Below are positions 10,235-19,048 of a stretch of 64,000 bases of DNA, in pieces. Origin of the DNA: MWBF01 sp040772005. GTDB lineage: Bacteria; Chloroflexota; Anaerolineae; CG2-30-64-16. The stretch's first letter is position 1. Every line of letters starts with the position of its first letter. A model generated the notes under the pieces. That model saw only the letters and a program-made list of their open reading frames with translations, had not been told where the DNA came from and ran no database searches. Made by a program: the position numbers and the translations under genes. The stretch spans positions 186,001 through 250,000 of the forward strand of contig JAXGYZ010000002.1 of the NCBI GenBank assembly GCA_040772005.1, in the 5' to 3' direction.

Positions 10235-10978
10235 ATGCAGGCAGCAGATTTCCGGCGCACCGATAATCAGGCGGCCCTGCGCGGCCACCCGTCCTATGTC
10301 TGGCGCGCCGGACAGGAGCGGCGGCTGGCGCTGGTACGCCGGTGGGCAAAGCTGGAGGGCAGCCGCATCCTCGACGCGGGCTGCGGCGTCGGGATGTATG
10401 CCGAGAAGTTCAGCCAGTTCTCGCCGGATGTCGTCGGGGTGGAAATCGACGCGGCCGCGGCTGCGGAGGCGCAGCGTCGCGGTCTGCTCGTGGTCGTCGC
10501 GCCCGCCGAAGAGCTGCCGTTCGACGAGGACAGCTTCGACGTGGTCTTCTCGCACGAGGTCATCGAGCATGTGAACGACGACCGCCGCGCGGCTGCGGAG
10601 ATGGTGCGCGTGCTCGCGCCCGGCGGCCGCATCGTGCTGTTCTGCCCCAACCGGCTCTATCCCTTCGAGACCCACGGCCACTACTGGCGCGGCAAGTATC
10701 GCTTCGGCAACACTCCGCTCATCAACTGGCTGCCGAATCCCTTGCGCAACCGGCTGGCGCCCCACGTCCGCGCGTACACGCGCGGCGGCATCCGCAACCT
10801 CTTCGCGGGCCACCCCGTCCGCATCATCCACCACACCGTCATCTATCCCGGCTTTGACAACATCGTGGCGCGGCGGCCCGCCGTGGGTCGGGTGCTGAAG
10901 CGCGTGCTCTACGCGCTCGAAAATACTCCCCTGCGCTGGTTCGGGCTCAGCCATTTCATCGTGCTGGAGCGCACCTGA
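10235..10978 (+). CDS. Class I SAM-dependent methyltransferase
   Basis: This encodes 247 aa, with ATG 10235 preceded by GAGAGGG. Motif I is ILDAGCGVGMYAEKF (SAM glycine loop), the acidic end of beta-2 is VVGVEID, and motif IV is FDVVFSHEVIEHV, followed by LAPGGRIVLF: a Methyltransf_11 type fold. The C-terminal third is rich in aromatic and basic residues (YTRGGIRNLF), as in methyltransferases acting on lipids or glycans. The substrate is unknown. It follows the family-2 glycosyltransferase on the same strand with a palindromic repeat in the gap, so co-transcription is possible but not assured. Confidence 0.85.
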   Translation: MQAADFRRTDNQAALRGHPSYVWRAGQERRLALVRRWAKLEGSRILDAGCGVGMYAEKFSQFSPDVVGVEIDAAAAAEAQRRGLLVVVAPAEELPFDEDSFDVVFSHEVIEHVNDDRRAAAEMVRVLAPGGRIVLFCPNRLYPFETHGHYWRGKYRFGNTPLINWLPNPLRNRLAPHVRAYTRGGIRNLFAGHPVRIIHHTVIYPGFDNIVARRPAVGRVLKRVLYALENTPLRWFGLSHFIVLERT

Positions 10979-11283
10979 TTCGGGTGCGTTCCAACTTGGG
11001 GGCGCGAGCATCCTGAGCGGGTGGACGGCCCACCGCTGCCGACGGCGCAGGACTAGTCGAAGGATGTCTCGACGGGCCGCCCCTTCGACTGCGCTTCCCG
11101 AGCCAAGCGAAGCCTGGCCGGTCGCTCCGCTCAGGGTGCTTCCTTGCCGCCCCCAACGCGAAACGCACCCACCTGATTCACCTCGTTTGCCATTCGTGCG
11201 GAAATCTGCTATTATGTCCTTTACTACGCGGGGGGTAGGCAACTACCCTCCGTCACTTTTACTACCCGGATCGTGTTGCATCC
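10979..11283. repeat. Composite repeat copy B in a 305-nt gap
   Basis: The outer inverted arms are GGGTGCGTT...TTGGGGGCG (10982-11004) and CGCCCCCAACGCG...CGCACCC (11148-11170). Inside lie GCATCCTGAGCGGG and CCGCTCAGGGTGCTTC facing each other, and inside those AGTCGAAGG / CCTTCGACT. The nested arms could fold into one long cruciform or hairpin. The remainder of the gap holds the PBP promoter. Confidence 0.8.
11187..11215 (+). promoter_or_regulatory. Probable promoter of the penicillin-binding protein operon
   Basis: TTGCCA (11187-11192), a 17-nt spacer and TATTAT (11210-11215) precede the gene by about 70 nt. A small inverted repeat GGGTAG-GCAA-CTACCC lies in the leader (around 11232-11250). 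Confidence 0.6.
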
Positions 11284-14200
11284 ATGAATCGCACCCAACA
11301 AATTCAACGCTGGCGGCGTCATCGCCGCGCCAGGGGCGGCCCGCGCTATGGCCGCTGGCTGCTGGCGCTGGTGGGCGGCTTCCTGCTGGTCAACGTCTTT
11401 CTGCTTGTCTCGATGGTGTTCGGCGCAGTCGCCAGCGCCGCAGGCGTCTACTCCTTCTTCGCGCAAAACCTGCCTGACCCCACCTCGATTCAGACCGAAC
11501 AGGTCAGCTACGAGACGGTCAAGATCTACGACCGCACCGGCAAACATCTGCTGTACGAATCCATCGACCCCCGACCCTTCCGCGGCGACCGCCAGTATCT
11601 CACGATCGACCAGATTCCCGACCTGGTGAAGGACGCGACGGTCGCGCTCGAAGACCGCAGCTTCTACAGCAATATCGGCGTCAATCCGCGCGGCCTGGCG
11701 CGTGCGTTGATCTCCAACCTGCGCGGGCAGAGCATCCAGGGCGCGAGCTCGATCACGCAGCAGTTGGTCAAGAACGTCCTCATCGACCCGGAGGAACGCT
11801 ACCAGCAGTCCTACGTGCGCAAGCTCAAGGAAGCCATCATGGCGATTGAGATTACGCGCATGTATCCGGGCCGCGAGGGCAAAGACCAGATTCTCGAGTG
11901 GTACATCAACTATAACTTCTACGGCAACGCCGCGTACGGCATCGAGGCCGCGGCGCGGGTCTACTATGACAAATCCGTGGCCGATCTGACGCTGGATGAG
12001 GTCGCAGTGCTGACGGCCATCCCGCAGTATCCCGGCCTGAACCCCTTCCAGGCGCCCGGCGATGCGTACCGCCGCCAGCGCAAGGTGCTCGATGCGATGG
12101 TGGAGGCCGGCTACGTCAAGCAGGCCGACGCGGACGCAGCCAAACGCTACTTCAACACCCCGCTGCTGAACTACCTGGTCAAGGAAGGGCTGCTCTCGCA
12201 GGGCGACCTGCCGTTGATTGCGACGGGCGATCGCCCCGCTACTGCGCGCGGCCTCAACGCGCTCGTCAAGGCCGACGAACTCACCCGCGAGGAAGCTGAC
12301 GCGGCCAAGCGGCTGGCTCACGGCCTGTGGCAGTACACACGGGAGTCCGCACAGGAACGCTTCGAGGTGCCGCCGGACGCGCCGCACCTGGCACTCCACG
12401 TGCTCCAGCAGCTCCAGGAAAAATACAACACGCCGGAGGATCCCTACTTCATCTGGCAGAACGGTCTGCGGGTGTACACGACGCTCGACTGGGATCTGCA
12501 GGTGTACGCCGAGTGCGTTGCCCGCAGCCACATCGCCTCGATGCAGTGGCGCGATGCGAAGCCCTGCCAGAACGACCTGGCGACGCTTCCGCCGGTGCCG
12601 GAGGCGCTCTCGCAGAAGTTTGACCACGAGGTCTCTAACGCGTCCGTCGTTGCGATTCGTCCGACTACGGGTGAAGTGCTGGTGATGGTCGGCAGCCTGG
12701 ATTACTTCGATGACGCCATCGACGGTCAGGTTAATGTCGCGCTGGCTGAACGGCAGCCCGGTTCTTCTTTCAAACCCTACACCTACCTGACTGCGTTCGA
12801 GTCGGGCAACTTCGCGCCGGCGTCGATGGCGATGGACGTGCGCACGGTCTTCCCCGACCCCGGCAACCCGCCCTATGCACCGGAGAACTACGACCGGCGC
12901 TATCACGGGCCGCAGTCGCTGCGCCAGGCGTTGCAGCGGTCGTACAACATCCCCGCCGTCTGGCTGATGGACCAGGTGGGCATCTCGAATGTTATCAAGA
13001 CCGCGCGGCGCGTCGGCGTCAGCAGCCTCGACAACGAGCTCAGCTCCTACGGGTTGAGCCTGACCCTGGGCGGCGGCGAGGTCTCGCTGCTCGACCACAC
13101 CTACGCGTTCAGCGTCTTCGCCAACGGCGGCGTGATGGCCGGTCAGCCGATTGCGGAGGAGCTCCAGCGGCCCGGCTATCGCAAGCTCGATCCGGTGTTC
13201 GTGCTCAAGGTCGAAGATAAGGACGGCAAATCCCTGGAGGAATATCGCCAGCCCACGACCGAACGGGTTGTGGAGCCTGCGCCGATGTACCTCCTGAACA
13301 ACGTGCTGAGCGACAACGGCCCGCGGCCCGCGGCCTTCGGCAGCTACGCGAACTATCTGACGCTGCCCAACCGGCCCGTCGCGGCCAAGACCGGCACGAC
13401 CAACATGTGGCTGGACGCCTGGACGATGGGCTATACGCCGCAACTGGCGGTCGGTGTCTGGACGGGCAACAGCGACAACAAGCCGATGAAGCTGGCCGAC
13501 GGCTCCATTACGGCTGCGCCGATCTTTAGCCGCGTGCTCGCCAAGGGCGTGGAGGGTCTGCCTGCGCAGGGGTGGGAGCAGCCGCCGGGCCTGGTGCGGG
13601 TGCGGGTCTGTGTGCCGTCCGGCCTGCTGCCGACGCCCGATTGCCCGTCCACCACGTCTGACCTGTTCCTGGCGGGCAAGGCGCCGGTCATGCAGGACAA
13701 CATGTACCAGGCGTTCGAGATCAACAGCGAGAACGGCAAGCGGGCCTCCGCCTGCACGCCGCCGGAGCTGATTCAGCGCGTCGTCTACCAGGTCTACCCG
13801 TCTACCGCAGCGGATTACGTGCGTGCGCAGGAAATCGCGCAGCCGCCGGTGGAGGTGGACGGGCCGTGCGGCGGCGGCGAGCTGGCCGGCGATGTCGCCA
13901 TCGGTGAGCCGTACATCGGCGCGCGCGTCAAGGGCGGCGTGCAGATCACCGGCAACGCGCGTGCCGGCGACTTCCGCGCCTTCAAGATTGAGGTCGCATC
14001 TGCACAGGCGCCGGATCAGTGGATTCCCATTGGCGGCGAGCACTTCGAGCAGATCAGCAACGGCCCGCTGGAGTTCTGGGATACGACCGGGTTCGACGGG
14101 CTGTACACGCTGCGGCTGGTCGTCATGGAGCACAGCGGCAACGTGCTGACCTACGAGTCGCCCATCGTCGTGGACAACGGCGCGCCGAGCATCAATATCA

Positions 14201-14613
14201 TTAATCCATCTCAGGATCAGCTTTACTACATGGAGATTCATGAGCTGGTGAGCCTGACCGCGGACGCGCAGGACACCTGGGAGATGGACAAGGTCGTGTT
14301 CTACCTGGACGATGCCCCCATCGGCGAGACCACCGTCGCGCCGTTCAGCGTGCGCTGGACCATCCGCATGGCTGACGTGATGCCCAGGGGCGGCGGCACA
14401 GAACGCGCAACCGTCAAGAAGCTGGACGGCACGACTGCCGAGATCACGATTTCCACGCGCGGCAATGGCTCCGGCGCAGCGGTCATGGACGGCCAGCTTG
14501 TCGAGATGCATACGGTGCACGCGGTGGCATTCGACCGCGCGGGGAATGAAACCAAGAGCGAACCCGTGCGTTTCTTCGTGATGCACAAGCCCAAGGATGC
14601 TGCGCAACCCTGA
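11284..14613 (+). CDS. Class A penicillin-binding protein (transglycosylase/transpeptidase) with extra C-terminal domains
   Basis: This encodes 1109 aa, longer than the 700-850 aa usual for PBP1A. A single membrane anchor (WLLALVGGFLLVNVFLLVSM) is followed by the GT51 glycosyltransferase domain with catalytic Glu123 in VALEDRSFY and the segment QGASSITQQLVKN. The transpeptidase domain has the SxxK motif SSFK (Ser494), SYN (553-555) and KTGTT (702-706). The last 300 residues form beta-rich modules (GARVKGGVQITGNARAGDF; VVDNGAPSINIINPS) resembling Ig/penicillin-binding-associated domains. It polymerises and cross-links peptidoglycan outside the membrane. It heads a likely operon with surE and two membrane-protein genes. 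Confidence 0.93.
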   Translation: MNRTQQIQRWRRHRRARGGPRYGRWLLALVGGFLLVNVFLLVSMVFGAVASAAGVYSFFAQNLPDPTSIQTEQVSYETVKIYDRTGKHLLYESIDPRPFRGDRQYLTIDQIPDLVKDATVALEDRSFYSNIGVNPRGLARALISNLRGQSIQGASSITQQLVKNVLIDPEERYQQSYVRKLKEAIMAIEITRMYPGREGKDQILEWYINYNFYGNAAYGIEAAARVYYDKSVADLTLDEVAVLTAIPQYPGLNPFQAPGDAYRRQRKVLDAMVEAGYVKQADADAAKRYFNTPLLNYLVKEGLLSQGDLPLIATGDRPATARGLNALVKADELTREEADAAKRLAHGLWQYTRESAQERFEVPPDAPHLALHVLQQLQEKYNTPEDPYFIWQNGLRVYTTLDWDLQVYAECVARSHIASMQWRDAKPCQNDLATLPPVPEALSQKFDHEVSNASVVAIRPTTGEVLVMVGSLDYFDDAIDGQVNVALAERQPGSSFKPYTYLTAFESGNFAPASMAMDVRTVFPDPGNPPYAPENYDRRYHGPQSLRQALQRSYNIPAVWLMDQVGISNVIKTARRVGVSSLDNELSSYGLSLTLGGGEVSLLDHTYAFSVFANGGVMAGQPIAEELQRPGYRKLDPVFVLKVEDKDGKSLEEYRQPTTERVVEPAPMYLLNNVLSDNGPRPAAFGSYANYLTLPNRPVAAKTGTTNMWLDAWTMGYTPQLAVGVWTGNSDNKPMKLADGSITAAPIFSRVLAKGVEGLPAQGWEQPPGLVRVRVCVPSGLLPTPDCPSTTSDLFLAGKAPVMQDNMYQAFEINSENGKRASACTPPELIQRVVYQVYPSTAADYVRAQEIAQPPVEVDGPCGGGELAGDVAIGEPYIGARVKGGVQITGNARAGDFRAFKIEVASAQAPDQWIPIGGEHFEQISNGPLEFWDTTGFDGLYTLRLVVMEHSGNVLTYESPIVVDNGAPSINIINPSQDQLYYMEIHELVSLTADAQDTWEMDKVVFYLDDAPIGETTVAPFSVRWTIRMADVMPRGGGTERATVKKLDGTTAEITISTRGNGSGAAVMDGQLVEMHTVHAVAFDRAGNETKSEPVRFFVMHKPKDAAQP

Positions 14614-14626
14614 GATGTCACAGGCT

Positions 14627-15400
14627 ATGCCTAACATTCTCATCACTAACGATGACGGGCACCAGGTGCCGGCCATCGCGGCGTTGGTCGCGGCGCTCAA
14701 GACCGTCGGCAACGTGGTCGTGTTCGTGCCCGACCACAACTGGTCTGCCGCGGGCCACACCAAGACGATGCACAAGCCGCTGCGGGTGAGCGAGGCGCAG
14801 TTGCCCGATGGCACGCCCCTGTACGTCACCAGCGGCACGCCGTCCGATTGCGTCGGGCTGGCGTTGCTCGGCGTCGTGCCGCAGCCGCCGGATCTGATCG
14901 TCTCCGGCATCAACCAGGGCGCGAACCTGGGGTATGACATGACCTACTCCGGGACGGTGGCTGCGGCCATGGAAGCCGCAGTGAACGGGCTGCCGGCGAT
15001 TGCCGCTTCGCAGGATGAGACGAAGGATGGCCGCGGCGACCTGGCGTTCGCGGCAAATGTGCTGGCGCAGTTGGCGCGGCAGACGCTGGCGCACGGGCTG
15101 GGACCCGGCTGCCTGCTCAACGTCAATTTCCCGGCATTGCCGCGCGTCGCGGTGCGCGGGATCCAGGTCACGCGGCTGGGCCGGCGCATCTACCGCGACG
15201 CGCTCGTCCGGCGGCTGGACCCGCGCGGCCGGCCCTACTACTGGATCGGCGGCGATGTGCCCGACGGCATACCCGATGATGGGACCGATATCGGCGCGCT
15301 GAGCCAGGGCTATGTGTCCGTGACGCCGCTCACACTGGATATGACCGCAGAGCGTGAGTTGGCGGGCCTGCGCACCTGGGATTGGCAGTTGCAGTCATGA
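14627..15400 (+). CDS. surE: 5'/3'-nucleotidase SurE
   Basis: This encodes 257 aa from ATG 14627 (MPNILITNDDG, the canonical SurE start); an in-frame ATG at 14615 is possible. The metal site ITNDDGH, PDHNWSAAGHT, the SGTPSDC motif and SGINQGANLGYDMTYSGTVAAA match the SurE phosphatase family. It dephosphorylates nucleoside 5'- and 3'-monophosphates and short polyphosphate in the cytosol. The gene starts a few bases after the PBP stop and ends overlapping the next start by 4 nt (ATGA), so it is translationally coupled. Confidence 0.93.
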   Translation: MPNILITNDDGHQVPAIAALVAALKTVGNVVVFVPDHNWSAAGHTKTMHKPLRVSEAQLPDGTPLYVTSGTPSDCVGLALLGVVPQPPDLIVSGINQGANLGYDMTYSGTVAAAMEAAVNGLPAIAASQDETKDGRGDLAFAANVLAQLARQTLAHGLGPGCLLNVNFPALPRVAVRGIQVTRLGRRIYRDALVRRLDPRGRPYYWIGGDVPDGIPDDGTDIGALSQGYVSVTPLTLDMTAERELAGLRTWDWQLQS

Positions 15401-16293
15401 GCTTCAAACCGATGCCCTGTTCCGATCGCTGGAGCGGCCTGGTGGCGCTGCTGGTCTTTGGCTTGCTGGACTATACCCTCGTCCGGCAGGTGATGAGCCG
15501 GCCCATCGACGGCCTGAGCTTCCTGCTGGGATTCAGCGCGGTGGTCATCCCGTTCGTGATGGTCTATGTCGCCTACCGCACTCTCGGCGCGTTCACCCTG
15601 GAGTACTGGATCGACCGGGACGCAGTGACGGTCGTGTGGGGTCTGACGCGGCACATCGTGCCGCTGACCCACATCGAACGAATTCTAACCAATCCTGTGC
15701 TGCAACCCCGGCAAGGCCCCCGGCTCTGGCATTGGCCGTGTCCGTTTCGCCGTCGCGTGCGCTGTGATCGGCTGGGGGTCGTGAATGCTTACGCAACGCA
15801 GCCTCTCAGCGAACAGCTTGTCCTCGTGACACCCGCTGAAAGCTACGGCCTGTCGCCGGCGGATCGTGAGGGCTTCGTCCGGGCGCTTCAGGATCGCTAT
15901 GCCCTCGGTGCGGCGCGGCCCATGCAACCGGAGCTTCGCCGTCCGCCCATCTGGACGTGGCCGCTCTGGCGTGATCGCGCCGCCCTGTTTCTGATTGCCG
16001 CGGGACTCTTGGGCGTGATATTGATGTTCGCAGTCCTGTCATTCCTCTTTCCCTATCTTTCGGCTGATCTGCCGCTCCATTTCGATGTCAACGGCCTGCC
16101 CGACCGCATCGCGCCGAAGTCCGGCCTGTTTGGCCTGCCGGTCATCGGACTGGTGACATGGTTGTTCAACACGGTGGTGGGCATCTGGTTGTACCGGCGC
16201 ATCCAGCGGGGCGCCGCATACCTGTTGTGGGGCGGCGCGATGATTGTCCAGGGGATTACCGGGCTGGCGCTGTTCAATCTGATGCGGTGGTAG
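15397..16293 (+). CDS. PH-like/DUF1648 membrane protein
   Basis: This encodes 298 aa, with ATG 15397 overlapping the surE stop. The N-terminus has two hydrophobic segments followed by a beta-rich region (YWIDRDAVTVVWGLTRHIVPLTHIERI) typical of bacterial PH-like domains. After residue about 195 come further membrane segments and the DUF1648 signature LPLHFDVNGLPDR followed by FGLPVIGLVTWLFNT. DUF1648/SdpI-like proteins are membrane proteins, some acting as immunity or signalling factors, but the function here is unknown. Its last codons and stop lie in an 18-nt tandem repeat that runs into the next gene. Confidence 0.75.
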   Translation: MSFKPMPCSDRWSGLVALLVFGLLDYTLVRQVMSRPIDGLSFLLGFSAVVIPFVMVYVAYRTLGAFTLEYWIDRDAVTVVWGLTRHIVPLTHIERILTNPVLQPRQGPRLWHWPCPFRRRVRCDRLGVVNAYATQPLSEQLVLVTPAESYGLSPADREGFVRALQDRYALGAARPMQPELRRPPIWTWPLWRDRAALFLIAAGLLGVILMFAVLSFLFPYLSADLPLHFDVNGLPDRIAPKSGLFGLPVIGLVTWLFNTVVGIWLYRRIQRGAAYLLWGGAMIVQGITGLALFNLMRW

Positions 16294-16333
16294 CCGCCGG
16301 TGCGGTGGTAGCCGCCGGTGCGGTGGTAGCTGG
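16283..16333. repeat. 18-nt tandem repeat at a gene junction
   Basis: The unit TGCGGTGGTAGCCGCCGG is present at 16283-16300 and 16301-16318, and in part at 16319-16333. It repeats the end of the DUF1648 gene (MRW-stop) and, in the next gene's frame, reads AVVAAG. Confidence 0.9.
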
Positions 16334-16352
16334 AGGGGGTGTTACGCAAGAC

Positions 16353-17198
16353 GTGCTTTTCCGCCTCGTGTTGGGGCTGGTGCTTAGCAGTGCGATCGGC
16401 TTCGTGGCGTATCGCCGCGGCTCGCTGGCGGGCAGCGGCGTGGGCGGGGCCGTCCTCATCGGCACGACCATCTTCGGCTTCGGCGGCTGGGTGCGTGGGC
16501 TATTGCTGATTGCCTTCTTCATCAGCTCCAGCGCACTGTCGCATTACCGGAAAACGCAGAAGACCGCCCTGGCGGAGAAGTTCGCCAAGGGTAGCCGCCG
16601 CGACCTCAGCCAGACGCTGGCGAACGGCGGAGTGGCTGCTCTGCTGGCAGTGATCATCGGCCTGGCCGGCTCCGCGGCTGCACTCTATCCGGTCCTGGCG
16701 TTGGGATTTCTTGGCGCGCTGGCGACCGTCAACGCGGATACCTGGGCGACCGAGCTGGGCGTGTTGGCACGGCGCGCACCGCGCCTGATCACGACGGGCC
16801 GGCAGGTGCCCGTGGGCACTTCGGGCGGTGTCACGCGCACGGGCACGCTGGCCGCGCTGGCCGGCGCGCTGTTCATCGGGGCTGCCGCGTTCGTGCTGAT
16901 TCAACTGGCCGCCCGCGCGACCACCGGCGCGTGGCTGTGGAGCGACTGGATCGTGATGCCAATCGCAGCCGTCAGCGGGCTGGCCGGTGCGCTGTTCGAC
17001 AGCCTGCTCGGCGCGACCGTGCAGGCCATTTACGTCTGCGACCGCTGCGGAACCGAGACGGAGCGCACCGTGCACCGCTGCGGCAGCGCGACGCGGCGCG
17101 TGCGCGGGTGGCCCTGGCTGAACAACGAGGGCGTCAACTTCCTGGCCTCGGTTGCCGGCGCGCTGGTCGCCGCGGGGCTGGCGGTCGTCATCATGTGA
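16353..17198 (+). CDS. DUF92 family membrane protein (TMEM19-like)
   Basis: About 281 aa from GTG 16353, downstream of a GGAGGGG box at 16332-16337; starts further upstream would translate the 18-nt repeat. The protein has about six membrane segments and the DUF92 hallmarks: YRRGSLAGSGVGGA, FFISSSALSHYRK, NGGVAALLA, TVNADTWATELGVLA and GTSGGVTRTGTLAA. A small CDRCGTETERTVHRCG insertion between helices could bind metal. DUF92 homologs in plants act in phytyl-phosphate phosphorylation (VTE6), so a prenyl/phytyl phosphate kinase role is possible but unproven. It is the last gene of the PBP-surE group. Confidence 0.83.
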   Translation: MLFRLVLGLVLSSAIGFVAYRRGSLAGSGVGGAVLIGTTIFGFGGWVRGLLLIAFFISSSALSHYRKTQKTALAEKFAKGSRRDLSQTLANGGVAALLAVIIGLAGSAAALYPVLALGFLGALATVNADTWATELGVLARRAPRLITTGRQVPVGTSGGVTRTGTLAALAGALFIGAAAFVLIQLAARATTGAWLWSDWIVMPIAAVSGLAGALFDSLLGATVQAIYVCDRCGTETERTVHRCGSATRRVRGWPWLNNEGVNFLASVAGALVAAGLAVVIM

Positions 17199-17200
17199 AG

Positions 17201-17380
17201 CGCTCTGAGCGGAAGGCGTCGCAGACAAGCCCTGCCTGGCTGCGACGCACGTAGTCGAAGCGCTGCACTCCTCGCCGCCGAAGAACCGCATCCTTCGACT
17301 GGCCGCATGTGGTCAACGACGTTGAGCCGACCACCCGCTCAGGATGCTTTCGTAATTCGCAATTCGTCATTCTCAATTCG
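17201..17380. repeat. Composite repeat copy C
   Basis: A variant module with GCGCTCTGAGCGG and AGTCGAAGCGC lies at about 17201-17260. The core GCATCCTTCGACT (17288-17300) to CCGCTCAGGATGC (17335-17347) follows. Last comes a heptamer array TAATTCG, CAATTCG, TCATTCT, CAATTCG (17353-17380), ending 12 nt before the next start codon. Confidence 0.85.
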
Positions 17381-17392
17381 TCCGGAATCGCC

Positions 17393-18136
17393 ATGACCGA
17401 CCAACTTGAACCCCTGATGACCATCATCATCCCCGCATACGACGAGGAGCACCGGCTGCCGCGCTCGCTGGACAAGATCGTCGCGTTCATCGCAGCGCAG
17501 GCGGATGAGTTCGAGGTGCTGATCGTCGAGAACGGCAGCCGTGACCGTACGACGGAGGTTGCCGAGGCATACGCCGCGCGCTATCCCTACATCCATGTGC
17601 TGCACAGCGAGAAGGGCAAGGGCGCAGCCGTGCGCGCCGGGATGCTGGCAGGCCGAGGGCGCTACCTGTTCATGTGCGACTCGGACCTGTCGATGCCTAT
17701 CACGGAGGTGTGTAAGTTTCTGCCGCCAGAACTGACAGGGTATGACATCGCGATTGCCTCGCGCGAGGGACCGGGCGCACACCGCTACGGTGAGCCTGCC
17801 TACCGTCACCTGATGGGCCGGGTCTTCAACCTGATTATCCGCGTGCTGGCGATTCCCCGTCTACAGGATACGCAGTGCGGGTTCAAGAGCTTCCGGCGGG
17901 ATGTGGCGCAGGAGGTGTTCAGTTGCCTGACGATGACCGGCTGGTCGTTCGATGTCGAGGCGCTGTTCATCGCGCTGCGCCGCGGCTACAAGGTCATTCC
18001 GGTGCCGGTGGATTGGTACTTCGACGCTGACAGCCGCGTCAACCCGCTGCATGACACCTGGCGCATGTTCCGCGATGTGGTGAAGATTCGCCTCAAGGGG
18101 CTGCGCGGGGCGTATGACCGCCCGTGCTCATCCTGA
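17393..18136 (+). CDS. Glycosyltransferase family 2, dolichyl-phosphate sugar transferase-like
   Basis: This encodes 247 aa; ATG 17393 gives MTDQLEPLMTIIIPAYDEEH, and the upstream extension only translates repeat DNA. GT-A marks are IIIPAYDEE, VENGSRDRT, GKGAAVRAGMLAG, MCDSDLSMP and LQDTQCGFKSFRRD, again of the ALG5-like subgroup and paralogous to the gene at 9.3 kb. There is no membrane domain. It probably makes a polyprenyl-phosphate-linked sugar for surface glycans. The 3' end overlaps the convergent cold-shock/DUF1294 gene by 9 nt. Confidence 0.87.
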   Translation: MTDQLEPLMTIIIPAYDEEHRLPRSLDKIVAFIAAQADEFEVLIVENGSRDRTTEVAEAYAARYPYIHVLHSEKGKGAAVRAGMLAGRGRYLFMCDSDLSMPITEVCKFLPPELTGYDIAIASREGPGAHRYGEPAYRHLMGRVFNLIIRVLAIPRLQDTQCGFKSFRRDVAQEVFSCLTMTGWSFDVEALFIALRRGYKVIPVPVDWYFDADSRVNPLHDTWRMFRDVVKIRLKGLRGAYDRPCSS

Positions 18137-18751
18137 CAGCGACAGAACCCACCAGGCGAGCACGCCCACCTGCGCCGCGACAATCAGCCAGAAGATGGCC
18201 TGAAAGTCCCGCCGGCTGACCTTGTGGTGAAATACGCGCATCCCCAGAAACGCACCCGGCGTCCCGCCGAGCGCGGCGAGCAGGTGCAGCACCAGCTCCG
18301 GCACGCGGGTGTTGCCCATCTTTGCCTGCGCCTTATCCCACCCGTACACCCCGAACGTCGTCATGCTCAGCGCGACCACCCACATACCGATCCACAACGC
18401 GAGTGAGCTGGGCCGGTCCAACGCAAAGGCGAAGCCGAACAGCAGCACCAGCGCAGACCCCACCCCGACCAGCAAGAACTTGAGATAGGGAATATTGAGC
18501 ACCGAGCCGGCCTGCACGTTAAGCGCGGTCGGGCCCTTGTTCGTGTGCGTCACAGTGAAGCGGACGCGCTGGCCCGGGTGCAGTGCATGGCGGCCCTCGA
18601 CGTTGCGGACGTGGACGAAGATGTCCTGGTTGACCGCGCCGCGCGCGCTGTCGGGCCGGATGAAGCCAAAGCCCCGGTCGGCATCGAACTTGACCACGAC
18701 GCCGGCCTGCACACCGGTCGGCGGCGGGGCCGGAGGGGTGTTTTTCGGCAC
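18128..18751 (-). CDS. Cold-shock domain fused to DUF1294 membrane domain
   Basis: About 207 aa. The N-terminal 65 residues are a cold-shock/OB domain with the nucleic-acid-binding motif GFGFIRPD and DIFVHVRNVEG. The C-terminal half has about four membrane segments and the DUF1294 pattern (YGWDKAQAK, PELVLHLLAALGGTPGAFLG, FHHKV). CSD-DUF1294 fusions are known across bacteria but their role is not; RNA-binding tethered to the membrane is the obvious inference. GTG 18751 is preferred because GGAGGT lies just before it, though the gap is only 3 nt; TTG 18766 is the alternative. Confidence 0.82.
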   Translation of the reverse strand: MPKNTPPAPPPTGVQAGVVVKFDADRGFGFIRPDSARGAVNQDIFVHVRNVEGRHALHPGQRVRFTVTHTNKGPTALNVQAGSVLNIPYLKFLLVGVGSALVLLFGFAFALDRPSSLALWIGMWVVALSMTTFGVYGWDKAQAKMGNTRVPELVLHLLAALGGTPGAFLGMRVFHHKVSRRDFQAIFWLIVAAQVGVLAWWVLSLSG

Positions 18752-18769
18752 ATGACCTCCGAGCAAGAG

Positions 18770-19048
18770 TTACAGGTTGCAGGTTCGCAAGTTACAGGTT
18801 GCTTACGGGCGTATTCCATTCCTGGACACAGAAGCGAAGCATCCTGAGCGGGTGAACAACTCAACGCCGCCGGCGGCGCAAGACCAGTCGAAGGATGCCG
18901 TGCTTCGGCTGCGCCGATGCCGCAGCGGCCGCCCCTTCGACTGCGTGCCAAGGGGCTTGGCTTCGCCAAGCACGCTTGGCCCTCCGCTCAGGGTGCTTCT
19001 TGCTGCCCTTGACTGCAACTTTCAACCTGTAACCTTCAACTCTCAACC
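18770..19048. repeat. Composite repeat copy D, complete, with heptamer arrays on both sides
   Basis: The left array is TTACAGG, TTGCAGG, TTCGCAAG, TTACAGG (18770-18798). The core runs from GAAGCATCCTGAGCGG (18836-18851) to CCGCTCAGGGTGCTTC (18984-18999), with inner AGTCGAAGGATGC and CCTTCGACT. The right array is TGCAACT, TTCAACC, TGTAACC, TTCAACT, CTCAACC (19014-19048). The two arrays are roughly inverted relative to each other. The stop codon of the methyltransferase (19036-19038) lies in the right array. Confidence 0.85.

Noticed and set aside
11224..14940. Long open frame on the minus strand (1238 codons) across the PBP gene
   Set aside because: It is the complement of a GC-rich coding gene with three clear catalytic motifs on the plus strand; the minus translation is Arg/His/Asp-rich without domains.
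16283..16333. Tandem repeat considered as a CRISPR array
   Set aside because: Units are contiguous without spacers.
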